A DNA stretch of 64,000 bases from Trematomus loennbergii (lineage: Eukaryota > Chordata > Actinopteri > Perciformes > Nototheniidae): assembly GCA_012861695.1 (NCBI GenBank), contig JAAOOA010000381.1:299772-363771 (forward strand). The letters run 5' to 3'. Below the pieces are notes generated by a model. That model worked only from the letters and a program-made list of their open reading frames with translations. It searched no databases and was not told the DNA's origin. Positions 23,241-33,839 of the stretch are shown piece by piece. The stretch's first letter is position 1. Each line of letters begins with the position of its first letter. The translations under genes were made by a program, and so were the position numbers.

Positions 23241-25040
23241 TTATTTTTTTATTGAAGGCCTGTTGGATTTAATCAGCTCGCTTAGCACTGCCAGAAGCCC
23301 AGCCTGAAAGGTATTTTGTTGCTCCACCTGGCGCGCCGACACCTCCACCTGCACCGCTGCCGAGTCAGCATGGCGCTGCATCACCATGAGCAGCTGGTCG
23401 CCCGATTCCTGGGCCTTGTGTGAATGCAGCAGCCGTTCGTCGTGCATCTCCTTGGCACGCAGGTCCTCATTCTCCTTGCTGACCATGGCACGGCGGTCCA
23501 TCGCCATGATGGTGTCAAGGAAGCTGTCATCGCGTGCCCACTTTCCTAAGGTGAAATATGCAAGATACAAGATCAGTTTAATCGCAACAACGACACAACA
23601 TTGTCCAAATACCGGAAGGGGAGCAGCCCATAACAGAGAGCCCCCCACGTCAGAGTCATCACTGTGGGCGATCTCCACCTCTGAGTCTGTCTCTGCAGGC
23701 ACACAACAGGAGGAACACGGGGAACACCTTTGATTTGACTATTAACATTTTAAATGGTGAAGGCACTAGCAATTGGGGGATGGAGGGCTCTCAGGACATG
23801 ATAGGGAGGCGTGTGGCGCAGTGGATAAGTGCATTGGTGTTCGGATCAGGGGAGCACAGGTTCAAACCCCACTGCAGTCAGCATGTCGTTGTGTCCCTGA
23901 GACACTTCACCCCAAAGTGCTCCTGTGGGGATTGCCCACAGTATTGAGTATGTAAGCTTTGGATAAAAGCGTCTAACAAGTGACATGTAATGATTCAAAA
24001 AGCTTTTGGCGGCCATATTGAATAACAAACCAATGTGGTTTACTTGTTATCCACAGTTTAGCTGCTAAATGTTACCTTTACAAAGCTACGCTGAAAACAC
24101 AGCAAAGTTCATATAACGGTATTAGGTTAGTTGAACCTAATATTTTTATAGTTAAACTCAACACTTTTCTTTGTGCTCCACATATCTAAATGTATAAAGT
24201 GTGTTTTCACCTCCGTTCCCTCCTGTTTGCTGCAGTATGGCAGCAGCGGTCAGGATGGGATCCTCTGTGATCAGATAGTAGTCCTGATGGTGTCCGCTGA
24301 CCGGGCGCAGGGTGTGGAGCTGCCTACTCTCAGCGGGGGGAACTGAACGTGGAAACTGTGTTTCTCTGAGGGATCCTCCATGTAGTCTGAGAAGCCTTCT
24401 GAGGAAACAAGGTCAAACTATTTAGGATAATACTATGACAAGGAACAATGTTTAGGCAGTAAATAGAATTTCAATTACATTTCTACTTAAATGTGCAAAA
24501 ATATTAGAACATCAGTCTTTGTGGCATGCAGGTAATCAACTGTTTAAGCTTTTACCATTAACATGTAGAATGAATGTTGCAAATTACTTGAAATTATAGC
24601 AACTACAATCTATTGTTTACCTCTATGCATTCAGTGTAGCCACAGAGGTAGCATTATGTCCAGCTAGCATGCTAATTGCTAACGTTATATTATCGTTTTA
24701 TCCCGGAGGGGAAAACTAGTTTCTAATCCTGAGAGAAACACCTCGCCTGAAACACACGATTAGTGCCATGAGTTAGTGAAGCAAATTACAGAACATTGCA
24801 CACTTATTCACAAGTCAAAACGTGTTCATAGCGGGCATGGGTTGTTAGCCAGCTTGGACCTAACGTTAGCAAGTTCTAGCATGGCTAGCTCGATCTACTG
24901 AGCAAATAAAAGTACATCTAAGACCAGTATTGTGCAGATTAAAACAGTGCAGTGCATGTATTTTATTTTACCTTCGTAGTCGTCCCGACATGACTTTGCC
25001 AGGTCTGCTAACTTTGCTGAGCCACGGAAACTGCATTCAG
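23241..25040 (-). pseudogene. Harbinger-like accessory protein, three candidate exons
   Basis: Exon a (about 25,040-24,973) reads CSFRGSAKLADLAKSCRDDY to a GTAAAA donor. Exon b (about 24,400-24,200) reads SEGFSDYMEDPSEKHSFHV, then after a break in a C run (24,335-24,340) LHTLRPVSGHHQDYYLITED and TAAAILQQTGGNGG. Exon c (about 23,550-23,241) reads DDSFLDTIMAMDRRAMVSKE, a polar helical middle and FQAGLLAVLSELIKSNRPS before the stop. The helical, MQRH-like C-terminus is reminiscent of the Myb/SANT-type second protein of Harbinger elements, but no DNA-binding core is visible. Exon linkage is inferred from splice-like sites and orientation only. Confidence 0.4.
23806..23996 (+). repeat. tRNA-derived SINE, plus copy
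   Basis: A-box region GTGTGGCGCAGTGGATAAG, B box GGTTCAAACCCC, body with CATGTCGTTGTGTCCCTGAG, and the tail AAGCTTTGGATAAAAGCGTC ending in ACATGTAATG. It is a complete SINE by structure, facing the copy at 23.1 kb. Confidence 0.85.
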
Positions 25041-25321
25041 TAGAAGCTTCTGCCGAAGCGAGCAAATACAATGGCCGCTTCCAAAAAAAAATTCAGAGTC
25101 AAACGGGCGTGGTTTGCATTCCGCACAGCCAATCAGACGTACGAACTATTTTCTCCCACGACAGTCCCTGCTCTCTAGCAGGGACTGAAAAGCGGGTCGG
25201 ACGAACTAATTTGAGCTACTTTAGTTCCTGGGGCTTTTTGGTGTGAACGCAAATATATCGTAGTTCTGATGAACTATTGTGGGAAAAGTACACCAAAGTA
25301 CTCCGGTGTGAACGCACCTAT

Positions 25322-25576
25322 AGAGACACAGGGGGTGTTTCTCAATCGCGAGTAAAGCTGCTGCAGAGCCACTATTTCAAGCATACTACGTCATCGAGTG
25401 CCGCCGAAGTACTGTTCCAATCTCCAGCATACTTGGAAATCTACCGAGCCCGGCGTACTCCGTTTGGAGAAATATCGAGGCTGCACATGAGTAGACAGCA
25501 CTTTTGTAACAGGAAGTGAAATACAGATGTAGCACTCCAGATAGGACTCCACCCAGCGGATTCCAACCAAAAACCC
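25322..25576. other. Spacer between two TIR elements
   Basis: About 250 bp (GGGGGTGTTTCTCAATCGCG onward) that resembles repetitive teleost DNA but shows no domain or terminal repeat I can pair. Confidence 0.4.
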
Positions 25577-26294
25577 GGTTGTGGTCGAATAGTCCAAAAA
25601 TCAGCTCCTAAGTTCTAACCCTATCGTCTATTCCTTGACCTCTGAGTGAAACGTCACGGGGTTAAGGGATAGTGGATAGGAGAATTCAAAAGGATTTAGG
25701 AGAAGAGACTGCGGTACTTTAGAGAATCCGACTGCACTTTCACTATCCGACGTGTTTATGATGCGCCAGCGGACGTCAGAACTACAACTTTCCGAAAGCG
25801 GACTACTATAAGCGCATCATTAATAAGCGCTGTTATTGTGTTGTTTATGCTTTATGAACGTGTGCAACAGCGAACAATATGTTGTTCATTAAGGTTGAAA
25901 TTAAAACAAATAAGTAGTGAAAGAAAATCGTTGTCACATTGATAATTGTTGCTCACACTCACCTCACCCTCCTGGCAACATACAAAACAATTGATGGAAA
26001 CCGTGTTAGACCTACACATGTATTGCTGTACATATCACCATTCTTAAGTTTATAACATGTTGAATTAAAATATGGCCAAAAGTCTCAATTAGATTTGAAG
26101 CTGTATTGGCTTATTGATGTGTTATGGGACAAATAGTTGTTTACCCAAAGATATTACTATCAAATGACCACAGGCCCAACACTGTTGCACTCAATGAATA
26201 ACCAATAATCACCCAGCTGAATAGTATGTTGCTCAATGACCCTATTAGTGTCCTATATAAGAGCAGGTGGGCAGTATCACAGTTTCAGAGCAAG

Positions 26295-27555
26295 ATGGCA
26301 GAAATGGAGCTTGTGGCTGCTGTGTTGCAAAACAACAGAGCAAATATTCAGAGAAGGAGAGCACGACTGCATAGGCTGGCAGTGTGTTTACAAGGGGTAA
26401 GTGGATTCTGATACTGGTTTTAATGATAGATTACAGAGCATGCTTACATTGCACATACTATCAAGAGTATAGCTGAAACTGTTCCTGTATATTTCATGTG
26501 TTTTTGACAGAAAATTGTCTTATGGTTTATAGCCAACAAACATATTTCCAGTATTGGTTATTTATAGCAAACTTGAAGGCTATCTCCTCCCATGTGCTTG
26601 CCTTACACAACAAATATGCATCATTGTATTAAAAAAAAAAGGAAAGCCACAATATTGATGTATTTCAACCTTTTACTATTTACACCTGTTTTGTCTTCTT
26701 ACAGGACAGGATCAACATCTATGCCAACCTCAACCACCATGTCCCTGTGGTACAAATATATATGGATCAGTCCATAGATCTTACATTTGACTACCGCCTG
26801 TCGAGGGAATCCATTGAGGCCCTGATGACCCTTCTCAGGAGGGAGAAGAACCATGGCTGGGTTCAGCATGTGGAGGTCCTCCTGGTGGTCTACTGACTGG
26901 CACATGGGTTGTCCTATTCGGTTGTCTCCAGGGTCTTTGATGTGCCCAAGACCACAGTTTTTGATATTGTCCACAGGATGTGTGAGGCAATATTATGTCT
27001 GTTGGAGAAGGTCATCCATTTCCCCACACAGGCACAGTGTGCTGAAGTTGGCAATGGCTTTCATCGACTTGCCAACAGCCCAGCCTTCAGCCACTGTGTG
27101 GGAGCTATAGATGGATGCCACATCCGCATCAAGGCTCCCAATAGCCCCATGCCCAGGATTACCTGAACAGGAAACTGTTATTCTCTGTCCAGCTTCAGGG
27201 AATCTGTGACAGTTATGGCAAATTCCTGGACATTTTTGTTGGCTACCCTGGTTCGGTCCACGACACCAGGGTGCTCAGGAACAGTCCAGTGTTTGTGAGG
27301 GGCTGTTACCCACCAGCTGGCCATTACATTGTGGGGATGGAGGTTACCCGTGCCTGAGGGAACCTCTTAACCTCATCACACCGTACCGGGAACCGTTGAG
27401 GGGTAGAGTGGAGGCGCGCTTCAACCGACACCATGCCAGAGCCCGATCGGTTGTGGAGAGGGCTTTTGGGATGATGAAGGCACGGTGGAGAGGGATCTTC
27501 TTCAAGGCCCTGGAAGTGGATCACAGCTTTTCCCCCAAGGTGATAGCAGTGTGTG
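26295..27555 (+). pseudogene. HARBI1-like transposase, 5' part
   Basis: Exon 1 (26,295-26,396) reads MAEMELVAAVLQNNRANIQ up to a GTAAGT donor. Exon 2 starts at 26,705 after TTACAG. Blocks in order are YRLSRESIEALMTLLRRE, SYSVVSRVFDVPKTTVFDIV, GAIDGCHIRIKAPN (first catalytic Asp, near 27,110), VGYPGSVHDTRVLRNS (second Asp) and VVERAFGMMKARWRGIF (Glu). Breaks are a TGA at 26,894-26,896 in the position of a Trp, one missing base in a C run at 27,146-27,149, and one in a G run at 27,333-27,336. The LINE insertion at 27,556 cuts the reading after VIAVC. Confidence 0.9.
27220..27555 (+). repeat. 336-bp direct duplication flanking a LINE, left copy
   Basis: Identical to 35,970-36,306 except for one G-run length change and two substitutions near 27,412-27,417. 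It ends exactly at the LINE 5' junction. Its partner starts exactly at the LINE 3' tail, as expected for a target-site duplication. Confidence 0.93.
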
Positions 27556-28039
27556 ATACCAGAGCCTGTTTTAGATATTTTAACTACGCAAGGAATAAAA
27601 CTTGAAGTGGTTGCCTGTTACAAATACCTTGGTATCTGGCTTGATGATTGTCTCACTTTTAAACGTCATGTCAATAACCTGCTTAAAAAACTGAGGGTTA
27701 GATTAGGTTTCTTCTACAGGAACAAGTCCTGTTTCTCGCTCGAGGCCAGAAAAAGGCTAGTCACTGTGACCTTTTGACCTGTGCTGGACTATGGTGATCT
27801 GATTTATATGAATGCACCTGCCAATTGCCTGGTCAAGTTAGATGCTGCGTATCACAGTGCACTGAGATTTGTGACAAACTGTAAAGCATTAACTCATCAC
27901 TGTACCCTAGTAGTAATACCAATCCCGCTTCAATGTCATTAGTATGCATAAAAAAGTGACAGGTCACACCTTCTAAGTCCCGCCCCCTAATTATGCTAAT
28001 GAGCCCCTTTGATATGCTAATGAGCCCCTTTGTTCGAGG

Positions 28040-28290
28040 TGTTATCGCGTACAGGTGTTACATCCTCCCAGGTAGCCCCACCCCTCTCAGCGCACCCCTC
28101 CCCCTCACATACAGGTGTTACATCCTACCCGTAGCCCCCACCCTTCTCAGCCCCCACCCCTCTCAGCCCACCCCCCTCCCCCTCACATACAGGTGTCACA
28201 TCCTCCCTGTAGCCCCCACCCCTCTCAGCCCCCACCCTTCTCAACCCACCCCCCTCCTCCTCCCCCCTCCTGTCCGGTCAACATGTCCGT
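28040..28290. repeat. C-rich minisatellite in left TIR arm (G-rich on minus strand)
   Basis: Three diverged units each begin ACAGGTGTTACATCCT (or GTCACATCCT) and continue with runs such as CCCCCACCCCTCTCAGCCC. The mirror array is at 35,070-35,300. The ORFs over it are artefacts of the repeat. Confidence 0.88.
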
Positions 28291-28992
28291 TACAGTTTAA
28301 ATCTTCCGGACAAAATTAGAAAAGTGCCGGTCAAAGGTCTTCGATGTTATTTATTGAGCTTTGAAACAAATTGATATGATTCGATATTAAACCAACTAAT
28401 TATAGTAGATTAATTAACTATTCAAACGTGTATAGTAATTTACAATATTACGGGATTAATAAACGGAGCACTCTCCCCACCTCTCCTGACAACACGCCAG
28501 TATCATGCAGCTCGCGGGTCCAATAATGAGTGACCCGACAGTAAAACTAAACATATCTATAAGTGCTTTTATCATTATAATATCATGTCATTATTTAATG
28601 TTGTTTGTGTGTGTGTGTGTACAACGAACTCTCTTTGAGAGGAAAATTATAATTTAAAAGATCTTAATACCCCCTTATTGTTTAATTATTTCACACAACT
28701 ATTAAAGAATCCCTATATGAAGTTACATGAGGCTACATTTACTGGTGTGCTTCCCTAGATTATGTAAATATCATGTGTGAAATCGGGGGTGACCCCCGTC
28801 CCAGATGGAATCATCCCCCCTTCAGCAGTTCTGGGGCGACCCCCAACACCGCTGCAGTCTGAGAGCCAGGCATATGCTGTGATGTCAGAAGATAGAGGTG
28901 GGGGGTGGAGTGAGCTAGGTAAAAAAAAAGAAATCCAGTGCAAACTAGATAAAAAGCCACTCACCAAGTCACCTAAATGTTCAAAAACGAAA

Positions 28993-29208
28993 ATGGCAAA
29001 GAGACGCATCGATATGGGTTTAATCAGCGAGACGCCTGTGACAACTTACCGCCATCCGTCGGGAGCGCCAGTCAAGAAACGGGTGCAGTATCTGTGCCGG
29101 GTTCAGACCCTCCGTCTGAGGCTCTTCATGAAAAATGGAGTCTGGATGTGTGAGACTGTCTCCCCTCACACCCCCTCCCCTCCCCCTGCCTATCACCTCC
29201 TGATCTAG
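28993..29208 (+). CDS. 71-aa basic ORF in left TIR arm (hypothetical)
   Basis: An ATG-started frame whose product begins MAKRRIDMGLISETPV, has RHPSGAPVKKRVQYLCRV and a basic middle (TLRLRLFMKNG), and ends PPPAYHLLI. The identical 71-residue product is encoded in the right arm (34,351-34,136). The frame is also open upstream to 28,777 in this arm. No family is recognised. Identity in both arms may only reflect arm homogenisation, so coding status is unproven. Confidence 0.35.
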   Translation: MAKRRIDMGLISETPVTTYRHPSGAPVKKRVQYLCRVQTLRLRLFMKNGVWMCETVSPHTPSPPPAYHLLI

Positions 29209-29561
29209 CTATCAGCCGTTAATTCTCATTCACTAAGTCACCTAAAACTTTTATTGGAATTGGGTTCTCTTTAGAGCTGTTTTCAGTGAGACAATGCAGT
29301 TTCTGATCATTTTTAAGTTTTCAAGTTTCAAGGCTTTATGGCATATGCCCATTAGCTACAGTGTAGATATGTCAATGAAAAACATAGGTCACAGGCTCCT
29401 CCAACAGTGCACATAAAACAAGATAAAATACTGCAATAGAATGTTTTGATATGACAGATTTGTGCGTAATTCTCTCACAAAGGAACTGTAAGATACACGT
29501 TTATGTTTATGTTTAAGTGGCTATAGCATTTGATGCAATTCTAAAAGATAGTCAGATTCCT

Positions 29562-29664
29562 AAAAAGTTACAAACGGATGCTAGAAAATAATTATTTAAC
29601 AAGATTTTTGAAGCCTTGCTGAAGAAACAAATAATTATTTTCCAGCATCCGTTTGTAACTTTTT
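29562..29664. repeat. 36-bp hairpin just inside the left arm
   Basis: 29,562-29,597 and 29,629-29,664 are complementary at 35 of 36 positions around a 31-base loop. The arm contains AGTTACAAACGGATGCT. It lies about 55 bp inside the end of the left TIR and has no equivalent at the right arm. Confidence 0.92.
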
Positions 29665-29879
29665 ACAGAATGCCAGAATGAACGATATCCAAAATGTCTT
29701 CTAGTTTACAAACTTCAGCCATTCTGTTTACACAGGGATCACTACTCATTCTGTTTTCAATCGTCATCAACAACACACTTATTAAACAGGTATTGACTGC
29801 ATTCTGATAAATATATACAGATTGTTTTCCATAGTAGTTACCCCTTTTTTTTATTTTACTTTAAAGAAAAGTCAAAGTA

Positions 29880-32800
29880 TAGGGGAAAAAACCAACTTCC
29901 CTTTTAGAGTCCAGTCTTTAAGAAAATACATTTTGTTACAAAATAATTGACATTCTACCAGTTGCCAAATGTTCCTACATAAAAGTGTATCAACAAAAGT
30001 ATCTTGGTAGCTGAAAATAACTAAAATATCAGAGAAAACCTACATTATTTAACTGTACAAGTGTTTTTTTTAAAAATAAAAACGGGGTATTAAAGAAACC
30101 CCCATTCCTTACAAAGTACTTCATATTATACCCCCTTTGTTAAGTGTTGCATACATAAAAGTGTATCTAAAAAGTATCTTGGTAACACAAGAAAAGAGAA
30201 AAAAAAGTCAAAATCTGCCTTGTGTCAGTAAATAAGTGTTAAAAATCACAAACATGCCTTTTAGAGAAACAGTCTTTACGAAAAAATCTAGTCAGACAAT
30301 GTGCTTCATTTTCTAGTTTTAAGGTTTTGCATACCTCAAAGTGTGTCTAAAAGTATCTTGGCTAGAGAAAAAAGCCAAAATCTGCCTTGTGTCAGTGAAT
30401 AACTGTTAAAATCATAAACGTATAGATAAGCTAGAGGCTATTTTAGATTTGTCAATTAGAGTTAAAGGGTTAAATAACATTTTCAACTGCTGTTCATAGT
30501 TGGATACATAACGAACCTCATCATTATCTCGATTTTCTACTTCCATTTTATTTAACAGTGAAACGTCTTATTTTAGTACAGTCTAGTCAAAGGAGTTAAT
30601 ACTATTACTATATATGAAAGCAAAAATAAAAAACACATTTTCATTTGTTATGGTTGCTTAATTGAAAAACACACCCTTCGCCACATTTCCAGAAAGACAT
30701 ATTACATTTGACCAAGTTAATGTCGTAGTGCATACAAGGTAATAGACTTAACGAATTGCACTGCTGCTTCTCTCCGCGTTTCATTTACAGTGATCGGTTT
30801 ATCGTTCAATTCACATTGCCCAAGTAGATGTTTAGGGGTCTCTTGGAAGTAAATGAATGCATTTTTTTTTTTATATCAGATAAGTGCATTAACATCACTT
30901 GCAAATTCTCTATCCTTTCACCCGCAACGGTTATAATCTGCTTTGCTTCTTCTTCGGTTTCACCAATATTAGCTCTGAATGTAATCCTTTCTGGGGCTTC
31001 TTGTGCTTCTTGTGGTCTGTTGAATACCTGGCATAGGATTTGTTTAGCTAGACTTATTGCGTTGGGTGGGGGGAGTCATCTGTAGAAATGAGAGTTTCTT
31101 TCACCCGTATAATGTCCCTCGCTGTTTGATCTTTTTAAAAAGTTATTTTTCATCTATCATTTTCAACCAAGCAGCATGAGGTCAAATTTAATAAGTAATA
31201 GTTTGTCACGATTTTACGGGAAAAAGTCAGAGCACAATGTCACATCTTAAAGACAGCTTGAACTGGATAGATGGTTAGTCTTTTTTCAAACATACCATAT
31301 GTTCTGCATGTTAGTATATTTGGCCAAATCGGGTTAGGCCCTACTGCCCCACTCCCTCAATAGGGAAGTCACGCTTTGGGAAGAGGTGTTTAATTTCACA
31401 GATCTGACTTGATTGCTGTTGTGATGGCTGAAGTAAGAGGGACGGGGGAGGAAAATTCAGAGGGTGAAGAAGCAGAAAGATAACTTGTTTGTAAAACGGA
31501 CAGCACGTCAGTTTCAGGAAAGATGACACCGGTTTTATGCATGACATGCCAAATATCCTGAAGCCCTACAAAAAAGTATATTGTGTTGAAAATATCGCAA
31601 AAAGTCGTAATATTGTATAATGTAATAGTTGCATGTTGTATTTTGATAAAAATCACTGTATATTCAAAAATATAATGGAGAGAAAAAAAATATCACAGTA
31701 TGTTGAAAAATATGAAAAAAGTAATGTTGTGTTAAAATAACATGAAAGAAATCAAAGTAAAGCATCTAAAAACATATATTTAAAAAAAAAGTTAGTCAAG
31801 TCAAGTTATCAAACCGCATTGTTTCATCGAAACAGTGTTAAAATCACAAACTCTCCATTTAGAGTTTGATTCTTTAAGAAACTAATTTCATTACAAATTA
31901 ATGAATATTTTACCAAGTTATAAAGTTTTGCATCCATTAAAGTGTAACTATAAGTATCTTTGTAGGAGAAAAAACAAAAATCATTCAAGTTATTTCCAGA
32001 AAACTGGATTGTCTTACTAGAAAATGCCTTTAAGAGTCACAGTCTTAAAGAAAATCTGTTCAGAAAAAAGTACTACCTTCACTTTTTCAACTCTTTCTCA
32101 TAAAAAAGTCCCCTTGATCTCTTCTCCATCATAATCTTTGAGTTTGTAAACAGATGGTTGACGAGGTATGCGTTCGGACGCCGTAAATAATTAGTCGGTA
32201 TAACTCTGTTCCCCCTCCTCAAAGTTCATTTCCGTAGCACCTTTCCCCCACTGATGCTAGTGACCCCCCTTTGTATGCTAATTACCCCTTTGTTCGAGGT
32301 GTTACCATGTAGGTGTGTTCAGTTAAACACTGAGATTTTCAACATACTACTCTACAAAATGATTTTTTCATATTCTTTTGACAAACTATACTTGACTTTT
32401 TTACGGAAAATCATGACAAACTTTAATGTGACTTATTCTTAATTTTACCATACTAAAGTAAGACTTGAAAATACTATATCGTTGTTTTTTAAATTATATT
32501 TCAACATATAAAACAGAACTTTTGTTTGTGTTAGCATAACATTGACTGGCTTTTCCTTGATCATTTCAACATGAAATGAGTTTTATTTTTTATTTTATTT
32601 TTTAAATGATATTTTAATATAGCATATTGGCGGAGATAATATTTACGGGCCCTTTGAGTAGAATGTTAAAAAGTAAGCTAGTCCCAGACTGTAGGGCCCA
32701 CTCCTTAGGTTGGCTCCACTTAGGTTAAATTACTTTAGTTAGAATGAGGACAGGCTAATTAGATTGACAACAAAAGGGTCTGAGAGTCTCAGTTTTGTCC

Positions 32801-33839
32801 TCCCAGCAGTGTAAAATAAATTTGATGCAGCAGTGAGTCATTGCAGTTCATTATGTGTTTGAATATATCAAAATGTTCTAAGAAATGTTTTAAAGCACCC
32901 AGGACTCTCATTTTTGCCAAGACATGACTTAATACACGATGCAGTTTTAAAAGCTTTTGCCTGGAAGTAGCAGATTAAGTGATTTAATGGTGGAGCAGGA
33001 TTGTTAAGAAACCCAATTCCTTACAAAAGTACTTTATATTCTACCAAGAAAACGAATTCCTTACAAAGTACTATTCTATCAGTTGTAAAGTGTTGCACAC
33101 TTCAAAGTGTATCTAAAAGTATCCTAGTAACACAAACAAAAGCAAGGAAGAAAAAAGCAAAAATCAGTAAAGTCATCTAACAAAACATATATTTAAAAAA
33201 GTAATGTTAGTCAAGTCAAGTTATCAAAACGGTATTGTTTCATCGAAACAGTGTTAAAATCACAAACTCTCCATTTAGAGTTTGATTCTTTAAGAATCTC
33301 AATTCATTACAAATTAATGAATATTTTACCAGGTTATAAAGTTTTGCATCCATTAAAGTGTAACTATAAGTATCTTTGTAGGAGAAAAAACGAAAATCAT
33401 TTAAGTTATTTCCATAAAACTGGATTGTTTTACTAAAATCCCAAAGTGCCTTTAAGAGTCACAGTCTTAAAGAAAATCTGTTCGTCTTAGTGGGGGTCCT
33501 TAGTTTTGGATGATTTGCTAATTGGGGTGGGACTTATTGCGTTGAATGTCTGTATATTCAAAAATATATGGAAAAAAGGAGAGAAAAAACAAATATCACA
33601 GTATGTTGAAAAATATGAAAAAAGTAATGTGTTAAAATAACATGAAAGAAATCAAAAGTAAAGCATCTAAAAACATATATTTAAAAAAAGTAATGTTAGT
33701 CAAGTCAAGTTATCAAAACTGCATTGTTTCATCGAAACAGTGTTAAAATCACAAACTCTCCATTTAGAGTTTGCTTCTTGAAGAAAACTCAATTCATTAC
33801 AAATGAATGAATATTTTACCAAGTTATAAAGTTTTCCAT
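29880..33839. repeat. Degenerate 170-250 bp internal repeats
   Basis: The word AAAGTGTATCTAAAAGTATC or a close variant recurs at about 29,981, 30,157, 30,338, 31,939, 33,104 and 33,355, with a last partial copy at 33,840. Each is preceded by TTTAGAGT, CTTTAAGAAA, TTACAAA and TAAAGTTTTGCAT words. A larger block with TCACAGTATGTTGAAAAATA and GTTAGTCAAGTCAAGTTATC is present at 31,690-31,870 and 33,590-33,775, and partly at 33,160-33,290. Apart from these repeats the core 29,507-33,839 shows no gene. Confidence 0.8.

Larger units (their letters stand above)
19701..25320. mobile_element. TIR transposon, PIF/Harbinger-like, holding a gypsy element and SINEs
   Basis: The left end (19,701) reads TAGGCGCATTCACACC, then AGTACTTTTCCCACAATAGT. 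The complement of the right end (25,320 leftwards) reads TAGGTGCGTTCACACC, a short indel, then TACTTTTCCCACAATAGTTC. Subterminal repeats of GTTCATGA/GAACTAAA occur at both ends. Clean target duplications are not visible. A minus-strand gene of Harbinger accessory style (23,241-25,040) lies inside. Parts of the interior are themselves duplicated: 20,222-20,245 resembles 22,974-22,997 (GATAGGCTCAGCAGC and ACACACCTTA). The superfamily is tentative. Confidence 0.6.
27909..29506 (+). repeat. Long TIR, left arm
   Basis: 1,598 bp. In order it has the terminal AT-rich start, repeated ATGCTAATGAGCCCC words (27,990-28,030), a C-rich minisatellite (28,040-28,270), an AT-rich block with a short GT tract (28,605-28,620), and a region (28,777-29,208) open in one frame. 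It ends with TAAGATACACGTTTATGT, where the arms cease to match. Confidence 0.93.

Noticed and set aside
23062..23996. Functional tRNA genes
   Set aside because: A and B boxes are present but the cloverleaf is not maintained and both are followed by SINE body sequence.
27993..28319. Proline-rich ORFs at 28.0-28.3 kb and 35.0-35.3 kb
   Set aside because: They follow the C-rich minisatellite in the TIR arms; open frames arise from composition.
29507..33839. Polinton genes (polymerase B, integrase, capsid, protease) in the long-TIR element
   Set aside because: All frames were scanned by eye in the ORF list; no diagnostic motif was found, so only the non-autonomous class is suggested.
27990..33839. 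CRISPR array or origin from the repeated words
   Set aside because: The window is vertebrate nuclear DNA; repeats are degenerate and of transposon origin.
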